Program-made: the position numbers and the translations under genes | Part shown: piece after piece, positions 21,601-29,912 of the stretch | Layout: the number at the start of each line of letters is the position of its first letter | Position numbering within the stretch: the stretch's first letter is position 1 | Origin: Romanomermis culicivorax | Lineage: Eukaryota > Nematoda > Enoplea > Mermithida > Mermithidae | Length of the DNA: 64,000 bases | Assembly: GCA_963922205.1 (NCBI GenBank) | Contig: CAWUHX010000157.1 | Location: 776,478-840,477, forward strand | Reading direction: 5' to 3' | Notes under the pieces: model-generated | What the model saw: only the letters and a program-made list of their open reading frames with translations | Databases searched by the model: none | Told to the model about the DNA's origin: nothing

Positions 21601-22315
21601 GCCGGATTCATATTCGGTCATATATTCTGCTACAGCAGCGTCTCACATTTCCGAATTTTATGAGGACCATTAGGTAAGATTCTCTGGAGTGGTCTAATAG
21701 CTTTTTGGGTGCAAGCTGTTGGATTCCAGTTGCTGAATAGTGACTGAAGGTTGTGTTTAGCTCTGCTAAAGAACTCTTGCACTCTATCAGCTTTTACCAA
21801 TAGGAAGCTCATTTGAGTGACCTACGGTAGCTGGTTTGGTACAAGCCAATAGACTCTTTAGTCATATTGCTGACGTCTTCTGACCCAAGCAGAGACCACT
21901 AAACATGAAAAGCAGTAGCCCCCTTAAGTCTAGATTTTACCGAGGACCCAAGCAATGAGGAAAGGTCGCCACAATACTGATGGCCCTTCACGTTCTATCA
22001 AACTAGATGGCAGAGGGATGTTGAAAGTGGCCACATGCAGCCACCTCAAACTTGAAGCAAATTATCTATGTTTCAGGTGCCAGCATTTGCTGCAAGGTTC
22101 TGCGTTCAAGCTGCCCCAACGGAGCCTAGCTTTTACTGAACAGTTTTTCCCAACATTCTAGATTTAAGAATCTGAATCTTTTGAACACTCACCTCTTTCC
22201 AACCTAAACTTTTTATGCACCATTGAAGATTTTCTCGATTAGAATCCGATTTCGATGTATCAATTTTCCAACAACGATTTTCCATATTATTATACATATT
22301 ATTATCGATTTTTCC
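9319..22315 (-). CDS. TTLL11: Tubulin tyrosine ligase-like protein, TTLL11 type (gene span, 6 exons found, incomplete)
   Basis: TTLL11-type enzymes are ATP-dependent ligases that extend polyglutamate side chains on tubulin, mostly in cilia. The exons found, in transcription order, are 22315-22193, 19417-19318, 14442-14037, 13018-12733, 12378-12034 and 9635-9319. The first four junctions keep phase (0, 1, 2, 0). The joined protein carries the TTL signatures in order: IDTSK, CDLIWY, INKFPG, the ATP-site KPDDGARG, KFDFRIFV, MHITNYAINK, CFQILGFDILL and the metal-binding LLLEINYSPNLSI, then a TTLL11-like C-terminal segment. Between the fifth and sixth exons about 40 residues found in the family are missing, and phase does not match, so at least one exon at 9636-12028 was not recognised. 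The 5' end is unresolved. Assignment to TTLL11 rather than TTLL6 or TTLL13 rests on recalled family similarity. Confidence 0.85.
10018..10804. mobile_element. Fold-back element with telomere-repeat core, 9-bp duplication
   Basis: A perfect 9-bp duplication, ATACTTTTC, lies at 10009-10017 and 10805-10813. The ends read inward GGTGCACCGACAATTGAG and CGTGACCCGACAATTGAG. Both arms (10018-10270, 10597-10804) are inverted runs of a 14-18 bp minisatellite built on CTCAGTTGTCGGCG. The centre holds a TTAGGC-type array at 10414-10538. No protein gene is present. Structure and duplication length resemble fold-back and Mutator-like elements. Confidence 0.85.
10414..10538 (-). repeat. Interstitial telomere-type array (GCCTAA)n
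   Basis: About 20 partly degenerate hexamers, read TTAGGC on the minus strand. The hexamer is the nematode telomere unit. The array lies between the arms of the fold-back element. Confidence 0.95.
11079..11225 (+). pseudogene. Short open fragment, probably transposon-derived
   Basis: A 48-codon open frame begins MTVPKKVIEKIYEMVGISNQ and contains YVWQESQFDVLKSK, with a composition that looks coding. No family was recognised. It lies 160 bases upstream of a hAT C-terminal fragment in the same orientation and may belong to the same dead element. Confidence 0.3.
11388..11534 (+). pseudogene. hAT transposase C-terminal dimerisation fragment
   Basis: The frame LSTLAKNVPSEQLVNSAGII followed by SDKSVEKLLFLKYN and a stop follows the pattern of the hAT C-terminal dimerisation domain (P.S...ERVFS.AG...ENVEKLLFL). 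The upstream parts are missing or scrambled; ISESINPWVYSFFVQSGLWY at about 11250-11310 may belong to it. Confidence 0.6.
11535..12028. other. TTLL intron E-F, upstream end, exon not found
   Basis: A missing TTLL exon should lie between 9636 and 12028, but no frame with the expected helical sequence and phase was recognised here or in the hAT and fold-back remnants beside it. Confidence 0.4.
12034..12378 (-). CDS. TTLL11: TTLL exon E (metal-binding end of TTL domain)
   Basis: The acceptor is ttttcacag and phase is 0. The exon opens with ILGFDILLTSDCKPLLLEIN and YSPNLSI, where Glu and Asn are the metal-binding pair of TTL enzymes, and continues with TPVIRDTLLLM and a helical segment, LADLFISLVKIEERM, like the post-TTL region of TTLL11. 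The favoured donor is gtaagg, ending the exon at 12034. A second donor, gtgtga, would end it at 12029 and add Val and part of Arg, which fits the family better but is a poorer splice site. Confidence 0.88.
12379..12732 (-). other. TTLL intron D-E
   Basis: A 354-bp AT-rich intron with gtacat at its 5' end and ttttcacag at its 3' end. It contains TTTTTGACGTCAGCAAGAT at about 12604-12622, the longest form of the dispersed CRE-like word. Nothing else was recognised. Confidence 0.7.
12733..13018 (-). CDS. TTLL11: TTLL exon D (HITNY block)
   Basis: The acceptor is gcatttcag. The first base completes Lys of YEK, giving YEKPTIENRGITNMHITNYA. It continues through GAKRSIDHVLHDLEAAG and KLWRQIRGLATRTVISILPD, and ends KKCFQ at the donor gtacat in phase 0. 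The GAKRS...KKLW...TVI spacing resembles TTLL11. A perfect TGACGTCA palindrome occurs inside the coding sequence at 12849-12856. Confidence 0.9.
13019..14036 (-). repeat. TTLL intron C-D with purine-rich simple repeats
   Basis: The intron holds long degenerate AATTAAAATACAA runs (13060-13220) and GAATAAAGAATAAA / GGATAAG runs (13610-13960). These give low-complexity open frames on the minus strand that are not genes. Confidence 0.8.
14037..14442 (-). CDS. TTLL11: TTLL exon C (ATP-binding core)
   Basis: The acceptor is cttatgttag. The first two bases complete the Gly of NKFPG, giving NKFPGMKTLANKVPLTK, the expected continuation. The exon encodes FPDLYDFYPKSWYLP, the nucleotide-binding loop KPDDGARG, the hydrophobic VVQEYVKNPLLIDGRKFDFR and the end of the TTL core, GIARFCTSLYE. 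It ends in phase 2 at the donor gtaaga. This is the best-conserved exon of the gene. Confidence 0.92.
14641..14694. repeat. Perfect 21-bp hairpin, 12-nt loop
   Basis: The arms at 14641-14661 and 14674-14694 are exact reverse complements beginning CAGCCTGTCTCACATATTCC. It lies in the TTLL intron between exons B and C. The size is like a small foldback or a pre-miRNA-like hairpin; no expression evidence is available. Confidence 0.85.
15081..15911 (+). mobile_element. hAT element, 831 bp, 8-bp duplication
   Basis: The terminal repeats TAGAGCAAGGATTTTTAAGT and TAGAGCACGGATTCTTAAGT agree over 22 bp with two mismatches. A perfect duplication, GTTATATC, lies at 15073-15080 and 15912-15919. Subterminal GCACTTAA words recur at both ends. 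The middle contains a decayed transposase and a 200-bp field of TTTTTAACTTTTTAAA palindromic repeats (15290-15480). It sits inside the TTLL intron between exons B and C. Confidence 0.88.
15503..15780 (+). pseudogene. hAT transposase C-terminal remnant, frameshifted
   Basis: The plus strand reads SDASDFLNGFARGKYTSSLG and NPDLQWFVSDSNPEFKFK, then a frameshift and DIDVERLFSQYKLILSDRRQ and SLTFENIEMINIVMFN. The ERLFS...I..DRR..LT.EN.E pattern is the hAT dimerisation domain. An antisense open frame over 15496-15723 superficially resembles part of a TTL domain but is a shadow. Confidence 0.75.
16219..19317 (-). other. TTLL intron B-C, upstream half, no gene seen
   Basis: Mostly unique AT-rich DNA in the intron between exons B and C. 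A segment near 16020-16130 shares the GTTGGGGATG...AGCAG(T/G)CATCC text with 21385-21430, so it is a repeat fragment. No other exon was supported. Confidence 0.5.
19318..19417 (-). CDS. TTLL11: TTLL exon B (DLIWY to INKFPG)
   Basis: A 100-nt exon lies after the acceptor cttcctttctgtctag (pyrimidine-rich) and ends CCAG before gttggt. It joins exon A in phase 0 and exon C in phase 1. It encodes ISKEDQECDLIWYAFNDPGN followed by FADIKAKMINKFPG, matching the family's CDIYW...NKFPG block in both order and spacing. The donor gttggt is weaker than the others. Confidence 0.82.
19555..22140 (+). repeat. Cluster of tRNA-like SINE family 2 units, partly tandem
   Basis: Units of about 200-300 bp recur with a tRNA-like head (TTGGCTCAATTGGTTAGAGC at about 19583; similar heads near 19750, 20880, 21112 and 21335). 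Each is followed by a body with CCGAGCCTAGCTTTTACTGA, then AGACCTGAGCAA and GAGAGTGGCCACAGCAGCCA-type text. The B box is poorly preserved in most units. The cluster fills the first intron of the TTLL gene and is interrupted by the MITE at 20536-20763. Confidence 0.75.
20536..20763. mobile_element. GC-rich MITE (228 bp), TTA duplication
   Basis: The ends are AGGCCCTGATATACTTCACC and, inverted, AGGCCCTGTCATACTTCGCC, flanked by TTA at 20533-20535 and 20764-20766. A core segment, CATCAGGTTTCAACTAAACC, is shared with the copy at 26511-27100. A 3-bp TWA duplication fits PIF/Harbinger mobilisation. Confidence 0.82.
22193..22315 (-). CDS. TTLL11: TTLL exon A (N-terminal TTL segment)
   Basis: The exon starts after the acceptor ttttcgcccag and ends at the donor gtgagt, both in phase 0, giving 41 codons. 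It contains CWKIDTSKSDSNRENLQWCI and ends in LGWKE, the usual N-terminal pattern of the catalytic domain. The first ATG lies 18 nt into the exon at 22297. It could be the start codon if the acceptor is used for spliced-leader trans-splicing. Alternatively an upstream exon at about 22524-22600 joins in phase. Confidence 0.7.
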
Positions 22316-22599
22316 CTGGGCGAAAAATGTACAAAATTGATGAATGAAAATTTTCCTACCGTAAAAATATATATATATTTGGGAAAGAACACATCAATTA
22401 TGAGTTTTAAAATTTTCAAAAAAAAAAATTTATCCAGTTAACACCGGTCGTCGTCAAATTTTTTCTTTTGGTAATGGTTCAGTTTTTTGATGCTAACTTT
22501 CGTGAAATATCGTAAAATATTCAGGGCAAACCGGAAAAATCGCATCGACGCCCACCGCCGAATGAGCCAAAAAACTGGCCGATCCACCAATCAAAAACC

Positions 22600-24300
22600 C
22601 CCGCCCTTTTTTGTATGATGAGGATGTTTTTGTTTATCTGGAAAGTCGTCAAAAAAGTCAAATAATCTGAAATAATTTTGAAATCTTGTTTTGATAATAG
22701 ACAATCCATAATGAACGGTTATTTCTTCTAGTTTCTAATGAAATAAATTTAACACCAATTGATAGATCTTGATTTTTCCTATCAGAATATCTGATTTTCA
22801 TTTATTATGGTTCATTTTTGGCTGAGTTATAGACCAGGAAGTAAAGTCACGAAAAACCTATTGAGTATTGATTAGATGCGTCTCGATTCAGCCACCACAA
22901 CTTATCAGCCATCATGTCAATAGTTACTTTCGATTGAGCCACCATTTTCCACACGGAGTATGTATTCAAGTTCAGTGTCGTTTTCGCCACTGAGTAGATT
23001 TAGCCGCTATGTATGAAAATCCAGGTTGACCAAAATATAGAAAACTAATGATGGCATGATTAAATCAGTGGCTGAAATGAGACAGTAAGCCTGAATGACT
23101 GAATCGTGTAAAAATCTGGTATCTGAAATGAACGTGGATTGAGAATCCTTCTATCTCGGCTATTGATGTCTTTCAGTTTTGTCATATTAGTATCATGGAA
23201 ATTTCACATATAAGGCGAAAACGTGCTAAAATACAGCATAAACATGTAGCAAAAAATCCTTTCTGCGAGGTCTTATTTCTTCGAATTAGATTTCTTAATA
23301 ATTAGTATTTGGTTCTAATTAGATAAAAAATAGAAAACATACAACAAAAAAGAGAACATGAAAATTTGATAACTTGAAGATTTTCATGTGAATTAATAAC
23401 ATATTTCAAGTTCTCGATTTTGACGTCAGCAATTACAACTTCAAGTATTTTAAAGTTTTTGTTTTGTAATCTGATTTTGTTAGGAGAATCTAATCCTAAA
23501 AGAAAATTATAAAATTTTTAGGAGGAAAAATATAAATTTTGAATTGGAAATTCCAAAATTGCAAAATCTAAATTTTTTGAAGGAAAATCAAATTCTTCGA
23601 ACTGAAAAATCTGAATGTTCCAGAAATATCTAAATTTCTTGATCTGAAATTTCTGAATTTTTTAATTCACAAATACGAATATATTTTTTTAAACGAATTT
23701 TGAATTTTGAATGAAAAACTCATAACTTTGGGAAAGAATATAAAACTTTTTCACAAAAAAATTTTAATATTTGAAAAGGCACGCACTAAAGCGTAACAAG
23801 ACATCGTCAAATTTTACTTTACATAAAACAGAAACCACTCCATTCCACAATTATTTCGATATTTTAACAGAAAAATTCGAATTTTTGAATGAATAATTTT
23901 AGAAATGTTCAAAATTTTGAAACATAAATTTTTAAAAAATGTGAATTTTTGAAGAAACATTTCTGTTTTTAAACCGAAATTAACAATTTTTCTGAATTGG
24001 ATCTGAATTTGATGAACGAAATTTCAATTTTTGGATTTGATGAACGAAATTTTAATTTTTGAACTGAAAATTTTAATTTTTTTAAACATGGTCTGAATTA
24101 TATGCATAATGATTCAGGTTTTTTGAATTTGTAGAAACGAAAACATGCGACATTATGTGTGAAAGTAAGTGGTTTTGGATATTTTAATAATTTAAGAAAA
24201 AACAAACAACAATTATTTACACAAAATTATTCAAATGTCCGAGTTGAAACATAAATTTCGATTTGGTCGAGAAAAACTGAATGCGAGTAAACAAGTACAC
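22600..24300. repeat. AT-rich low-complexity field (GAATTTTTGAA type)
   Basis: 23450-24110 is a degenerate run of AATTTTTGAA words. A TGACGTCAGCAA word lies at 23421. The stretch just upstream of TTLL exon A may contain a 5' exon (22524-22600); nothing else was seen. Confidence 0.5.
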
Positions 24301-24469
24301 TGCAAAACCATATAAATGTTGGATTTGCGGTTTTACCAAGGCCACCTCACTGGAATCATGGGTGAGCCCGCATCATTTCATGGATCCACGGATCTCCACC
24401 CTTTCCACTGGTCACCTTGACATAAAGGAACGCTTGGCCACTTGAACGCGACTTTCATAAAATTGCATT

Positions 24470-24602
24470 GAATGAATAGGGCACCTTGTCTCTAGCAAGG
24501 AAAACGTGCTCCCTGACCACTAGGGAGTGCACCCAGTTTTGTAATTAGTAACTTCGGCCCAATTTGCAATTAGATCCACAACTGAAATAAGGAAGTCCTG
24601 TA
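24470..24602 (+). repeat. Dispersed repeat A (copy 1)
   Basis: Shares GTCTCTAG.AAGGAAAAC, AGGGAGTGCACCCA and CACAACTGAAA with 32690-32795. It may be the 3' part of a long terminal repeat. Confidence 0.6.
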
Positions 24603-25610
24603 ATGGTTCTCGTACACTGGGTGATAGCTTCTCTACCACAGATTGCGCAGCCCTGCATCGCCTGTTGCGACTGTAGCAGTGCCCGTCACAAAAATCCAAG
24701 TCTGGGCCCGTGATTTGGATGAGCAACATCAAGTCTACGGGTTCAGAGGAAAATGCACGATGGCACCTTTTGCGCATCATCACATTCTCCTCCTAGAAAA
24801 GTGTGACGCCCTCGTCACAACATCCCTCCCCCTGCTGAGGCAGACAAGGGGCCCCCTGGTTCGGTCACTATGTAACGGTTCTCACACACTGGATGGTAGC
24901 TTCTCTACCACCAACTGCACAGCCCTGCATCGCCTGTTGCGACTGTAGCAGTGTCCATCACAAAAATCCAAGTCTGGGCCCGTGACTTGGATGAGCAACA
25001 TCAAGTCTACGGGTTCAGAGGAAAATGCATGATGGCACCTTTTGCGCATTGTCACATTCTCCTCCTAGGAAACTGTGACGCCCTCGTCACAACATCCCTC
25101 CCCCTGCTGAGGCAGGCAAGGGGCCACCTGGTTCGGTCACCATGTAACGGTTCTCACACACTGGATGGTAGCTTCTCTACCACCGACTGCACAGCCCTGC
25201 ATTGCCAGTTGCGACAGTAGCACTGCCCGTCACAAAAATCCAAGTCTGAGCCCGTGACTTGGATGAGCAACATCAAGTCTACGGGTTCAGAGGAAAATGC
25301 ATGATGGCACCTTTTGCGCATTGTCACATTCTCCTCCTAGGAAAGTGTGACGCCCTCGTCACAACATCCCTCCCCCTGCTGAGGCAGGCAAGGGGCCACC
25401 TGGTTCAGTCACCATGTAACGGTTCTCACGCACTGGATGGTAGCTTCTCTACCACCAACTGCACAGCCCTGCATCGCCTGTTGCGACTGTAGCAGTGCCC
25501 ATCACAAAAATCCAAGTCTGGGCCCGTGACTTGGATGAGCAACATCAAGTCTACGGGTACAGAGGAAAATGCATGATGGCACCTTTTGCACGTCGTCACA
25601 GTCCGAATCC
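24603..25610 (+). repeat. Four tandem 270-bp repeats
   Basis: Units begin at GGTTCTC near 24604, 24880, 25150 and 25420. They are about 90-95 percent alike by eye and 270-275 bp long. Because 270 is divisible by three, the same stop-bounded frame of 77-101 codons recurs in each unit. The array interrupts text that is contiguous near 32790-32895. Confidence 0.88.
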
Positions 25611-25696
25611 AAATGATAGATTCAAAAGATGGTCGTTATCGATAAGATTGGAGTCAAAGACTAGATTAATTTCTAATATTTATCAAAAATGAGATG

Positions 25697-25835
25697 ACTA
25701 TTGAGGCGACCTGTTCCTGCTACTCGGGGCTTCAGTAAAAGTTAGGCTCGGTCAGGGACCTTGCAGTTACCATCTGTATGCTCTAATCAACTGAGCCAAC
25801 TGAGCAATGGGAAAGGCGCTCTCATTTTGCCAAAG
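25697..25835 (-). mobile_element. SINE family 2 copy, minus strand
   Basis: Read on the minus strand it contains TGCTCAGTTGGCTCAGTTGA, TTAGAGCATACAGATGGTAA and GAGCCTAACTTTTACTGAAG, the head and body seen at 19555-22140. Confidence 0.7.
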
Positions 25836-25949
25836 TTTGTAGTTGGGGTGGTTCCTGTGACCACTCTCAACGTGACCAATATCGTAACACACTGAAATAA
25901 ATTATCAACACAAAAAATGCAAATGACAAAACTGTGGTTTCAAGCCCAT

Positions 25950-26440
25950 GTTGTAGTGTGTTTCCGCCGATTTTTTATAACTTCGTGATAGATTGTCATT
26001 TTGGAGAAGATGCCGCAGGTATGATTTGGATCAGGCGAAGCGGACCATCTCAGGCGTCTTACTGTAGTGTGGATTCAGTATGTTATTGGCCACTAGTGTT
26101 CCCTGTACCTTTAGTTTTTGCAGCACGAGGGATTCATTTGTGTAACTGGGTCCCCCATGTGTTTTTACTAGTCCCCATTTTGAAATCGTTTTCTTTTGGT
26201 TAAAGTGGGTATTTTTATTAGGTAAAATTGATATAGGAGAAACGTCTCCTCTTTCGATTAGGCTTCTGGGAATTCAGATTAGGAAACCGAAGGTTTTTCT
26301 AATTTGGATTATATTATCGTGGGGCTTAGGTACTTTAAGTGTAGTTTATCTTCGGGTAAGCATGGGCAAAGGAAACACATGCATTAAGGTCGATCCCTGG
26401 CTATCTCTGCTGCCACCATCTCTATTTGCCTCCTCAAAGC
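25950..26440 (+). repeat. Dispersed repeat B (copy 1), LTR-like
   Basis: Shares GTTTCCGCC, GCGGACCATC, CGTCTTACTGTAG and GGTAAGCATGGGC, in order and spacing, with 31943-32450. It begins TGTAGTGTGTTTCCG, compatible with an LTR start, but no gag or pol coding lies between the copies. Confidence 0.6.
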
Positions 26441-26510
26441 CTTTTTCAAAAACATAACACCCAGGATTGATGCGAGATCTATTACACTGGCCAACAGTTA
26501 AGAGTACTAA

Positions 26511-27100
26511 AGGCCCTGTCATACTTCACCGCGCGGAACCGCACGGCGCCGGTTGTTCTATTCATACTAAAAAGCCGCGCCAGCGGGCGGCTTTTTAGTA
26601 TGAATAGATCAGGTTTTCAGGTTTCAACTAAACCCATCAGGTTTCAACTAAACCAATACACATTTTTTGAGAAGAGCAAAATCCAAAAGTAAAAAAGCGG
26701 CACCGTAGGTTTCAACTAAACAGGTTTCAACTTTCAACTAAACAGGTTTCAACTAAACAGGTTTCAACTAAACAGTTTCAACTAAACAGGTTTCTAAACA
26801 CTAAAGGAAAAAACTAAACAGTTTCAACTAAACAGGTTTCAACTAAACAGGTTTTCAACTAAGCAGGTTTCAACTAAACCCATCAGGTTTCAACTAAACC
26901 AATACACATTTTTTGAGAAGAGCAAAATCCAAAAGTAAAAAAGCAGCACCATACGGTGCCGTGCGGTACCGCGCGACGAAGTATGACAAGCCACCGCGCG
27001 GTACCGCGTGGCGCCCGACGGCGCCGCCTGTTAGTATGAATAGGACAACCGGCGCTGTGCGGTACCGCACGGTACTGCGGGGTGAAGTATGACAGGGCCT
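26511..27100. mobile_element. GC-rich MITE (590 bp), TAA duplication, expanded core
   Basis: The ends AGGCCCTGTCATACTTCACC match the 228-bp copy; TAA flanks it at 26508-26510 and 27101-27103. The core carries a 15-17 bp CAGGTTTCAACTAAAC tandem expansion (26614-26900) and a 22-bp inverted pair around 26557-26602. No protein gene is present. Confidence 0.85.
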
Positions 27101-27360
27101 TAAGAAAATTCCCACAACTTCCTGATGTGACAATAGTGACTAAACAGCAAAAAAATTTTCCTAATATCAGCTTTCTCATCTATGCAAAATTTATTAACAA
27201 GTAGAGAATTCTCAATAGAATTATCACAAATACTAGAAAGACCCAAAAATATAGAAGAAAACTGGAAATGGAAAGCATCCAAAAAACTACCCACATCAAG
27301 TGACAGTAAGAAATAGGGAGGAGCATTGATCCGCATGCTGTACCAGTGATAAGTTTATCT

Positions 27361-27465
27361 GAGGGCTGTCTTGATCTAGTAATTACCACCTCTAACTACT
27401 AGTCTCAAGAATCAGGTTTCATTACAGGGGTGATCTGAAACTGAATTTCTGGTAGCTGATGTACG
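27361..27465 (+). mobile_element. SINE family 1 head (interrupted)
   Basis: The tRNA-like head with TGATCTAGTAATTACC and CAGGTTTCATT runs into TGAATTTCTGGTAGCTGATG. The body resumes after the nested insertion at 29287. Confidence 0.7.
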
Positions 27466-29286
27466 CTACCATCCGAAATTAATTGTCTATGGCCCAAATT
27501 ACAGAACACGGGTAAAATAAAAGTAAGGTAAAAGTAAAATCTCGGGTAATGTAACCCATGTTTAACCCGCCATTTTACCCGCCTTTTACCTTCTATTTTA
27601 CCCGTGATTCTACCCATCTTTAACCCGAAGTTTTACTTGCGATTTTACCCATGATTCTACCAGTCTTTAACCAACGATTTTACCCATGGTTAACTTGGAA
27701 ATTTACCCGACTTTTTTAGTTTTCGTATTACAGAACGTAGGTAAGTGGTGGGTTACCCAACCCACCATTTTTATATATGTTTTTCATGGTGAGCTTGTTT
27801 CTAGTCATATGAACAGGGTATTCCAAAAACTAAAATGCGGATATCTCACAATGAAACATTTCTTACGGTTCTAAGCTATAGCTCTCATGACTATGGGCTA
27901 CTTCCCTGATTATGTGAGCCATCCGCTCATGCTCCTGTAACTGCAGCTATCCTGAAATAATTATTATGCTTTACTGTATTGTGTGCAGGAATAAAATTCA
28001 CGCAAGGGAATTTTCTGACAAGATTACTGTGAGCATAAAGGGTATTGGTTTGCTTAATAATCACTATTTAGAATTCGCCATGCGCCAGAGTGGCGAATTC
28101 ACTGTGTTTTTTGATTGCAACTTCTAATACCATAAGACAAGCCATATTTTGTATTTTTAGGATTTTCTGCTAAGCAATATGTCATTGAAAAACTCGACAA
28201 GAATTTTTGAGTAAAAAATTCTTCAGCAAAGACTTAGTGCAAACGATTTTAAAGACAGTGTCAATTTTTCGATTTAAAAGCATTCTACAAAAACAGACTA
28301 TAGTGCATTTCAGTTGCTATAGCATAGATGGTATTTGTTTATTAACTCAAAGACCGTAGGAGTCATTGTTTTTTTGAGCTTAAGGAGAATTTTCTGGAAG
28401 ATTATTCAAGCTTCAAACGTTTTCATTGAAAGCCACAATTTTCATTAGATTCACATATCAAAATATTGATGTAAAAACCCTGTTGATTCATCTCAACGGA
28501 GTTTGAAAAGCAAAAGATGTGTTTCAAAATTGTTGCACTATCGAGTAATAGTGTAGCTCGAAAAAGCGTTCTTCGACAATAACCCACTGGTATCACAACC
28601 TTATGCTGATGCTGTTGTACTGAAATTTGTACAATGATGATCATTGAATTTCTGAAAAATCTGAATTTTCGGACTTCTGGTCATTGCAATTACTAACATC
28701 AGATTCAGTTTAACTTGCAACACATCGACGACATGCAAAAAACCAATCAAATCCGAGCCTTACGTGAAAAATATAAAATTCTTGTCAATATAACCCTGCT
28801 AATAGCAGGGTAAAATCATAGGTTATTTTCATGACTTTTTCACCAACTTTTTATCCAACTTTTACCTTACCCACCTTCTGTAATATCGATATGGGTAAAA
28901 TCATGGGTTATTTTTTTCTACTGACGATTTTACCCGTCTTTAACCCATGATCTTACCCGCGATTCTACCCGATTTTTACCCAGCCTTAACCTACGATTCT
29001 ACACGACATTTTACTGACTTTTATTTACCTACGATTTTACCCGATATTTTACTCGACTTTTATTTACCTACGATTTTACCTGCCATTTTACTCTTACTCT
29101 TACCGACGTTTAACCCACTTTCTGTAATTTGGGCCTATGTCGGATGCATCTGTAACGCATCCAGGATGCATCCGAGAGGTAATCAGCACATTTTGTGCTC
29201 CCAAAAAAGACGCATCTGGACATGACCTGGACTCATCCAGGACGCGTCACGGATCTGAATTCTTGAGGATTAATTTCGTCTGGTAG
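27466..29286. mobile_element. Outer TIR element splitting a SINE
   Basis: The ends are CTACCATCCGAAATTAATT and, inverted, CTACCAGACGAAATTAATC; the flanks TGTACG (27460) and TGTAGG (29287) may be a diverged duplication. It contains a second TIR element at 27491-29135. Its own right arm (29136-29286) is GC richer and full of GGATGCATC-type palindromes. Confidence 0.6.
27491..29135. mobile_element. Inner TIR element with TTTACCCG subterminal repeats
   Basis: Perfect 16-bp terminal repeats, GGCCCAAATTACAGAA, are flanked by TAT on each side. Both ends (27510-27720 and 28780-29120) are filled with irregular TTTACCCG and TTTAACCC words. The middle (27780-28780) is AT rich with no gene; it includes a 10-bp-arm hairpin at 28071-28100. 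Confidence 0.7.
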
Positions 29287-29560
29287 TGTAGGCGGGCACA
29301 GGCCTTCATCCTTACAGGGTAGATAAATTGTGTAGGGGAGATTGGAATGCTGCTTGCCAGGGAAGAGGTGGGCCTATTCTGATTATGAGGTTAGGTAGCA
29401 AAACCACTTCTGCTTGTCAGGCAGATGCTAGCCTGAGGTATGTGGCCTCCACTAACACCCAAAGAGCATCTCTCATATAGGGAGGGCACTTATGTGACTG
29501 TATAGTCCTGTAAAGCATGCCTTTCCAGCTATAGAAAAATGGGTACAGGTTTACCTGCAA
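29287..29560 (+). mobile_element. SINE family 1 body (interrupted copy, 3' part)
   Basis: It begins TGTAGGCGGGCACAGGCCTT and follows the full copy through AGGTGGGCCTATTC, GTAGCAAAACCACTTCTGCT and the 3' end GGTTTACCTGCAAAATTT. Confidence 0.75.
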
Positions 29561-29591
29561 AATTTAAAAAAAAGATAAGCTCATACTACAC

Positions 29592-29912
29592 AAAGCTCAA
29601 AAGTGGATGAAAGATGACCCCATTGTCGTTGACTGTATGGGAGGTTCCCTAGCACTTCAAAAGGACAAAGTTACAGTTGTTGTAGGGATTGATCTAGGTT
29701 CCAAAAACACTGCTTGTCCGGAACAGTATATGGAAAACGTTGGGAATGAATATATCCTAGATTCTCGAGTTGGCTATCCATATGCTATTGTAAATGTACT
29801 CAGGCCCCCTCTCTGGAGTCATGGGTGTGGATGGTGCTTCGATCACGGGGATTCACAGATATTTATACTCTTCACAAGTCACTTCAATGTAACAGAACAC
29901 TTAGCTCCATGA
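29592..29912 (+). other. Orphan open frame of unknown origin
   Basis: The frame reads KLILHKAQKWMKDDPIVVDC and VTVVVGIDLGSKNTACPEQY, then NEYILDSRVGYPYAIVN. Its amino-acid composition looks coding for about 70 residues, but no family, splice partner or promoter was recognised. It may be a fragment of a decayed gene or transposon. Confidence 0.2.
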
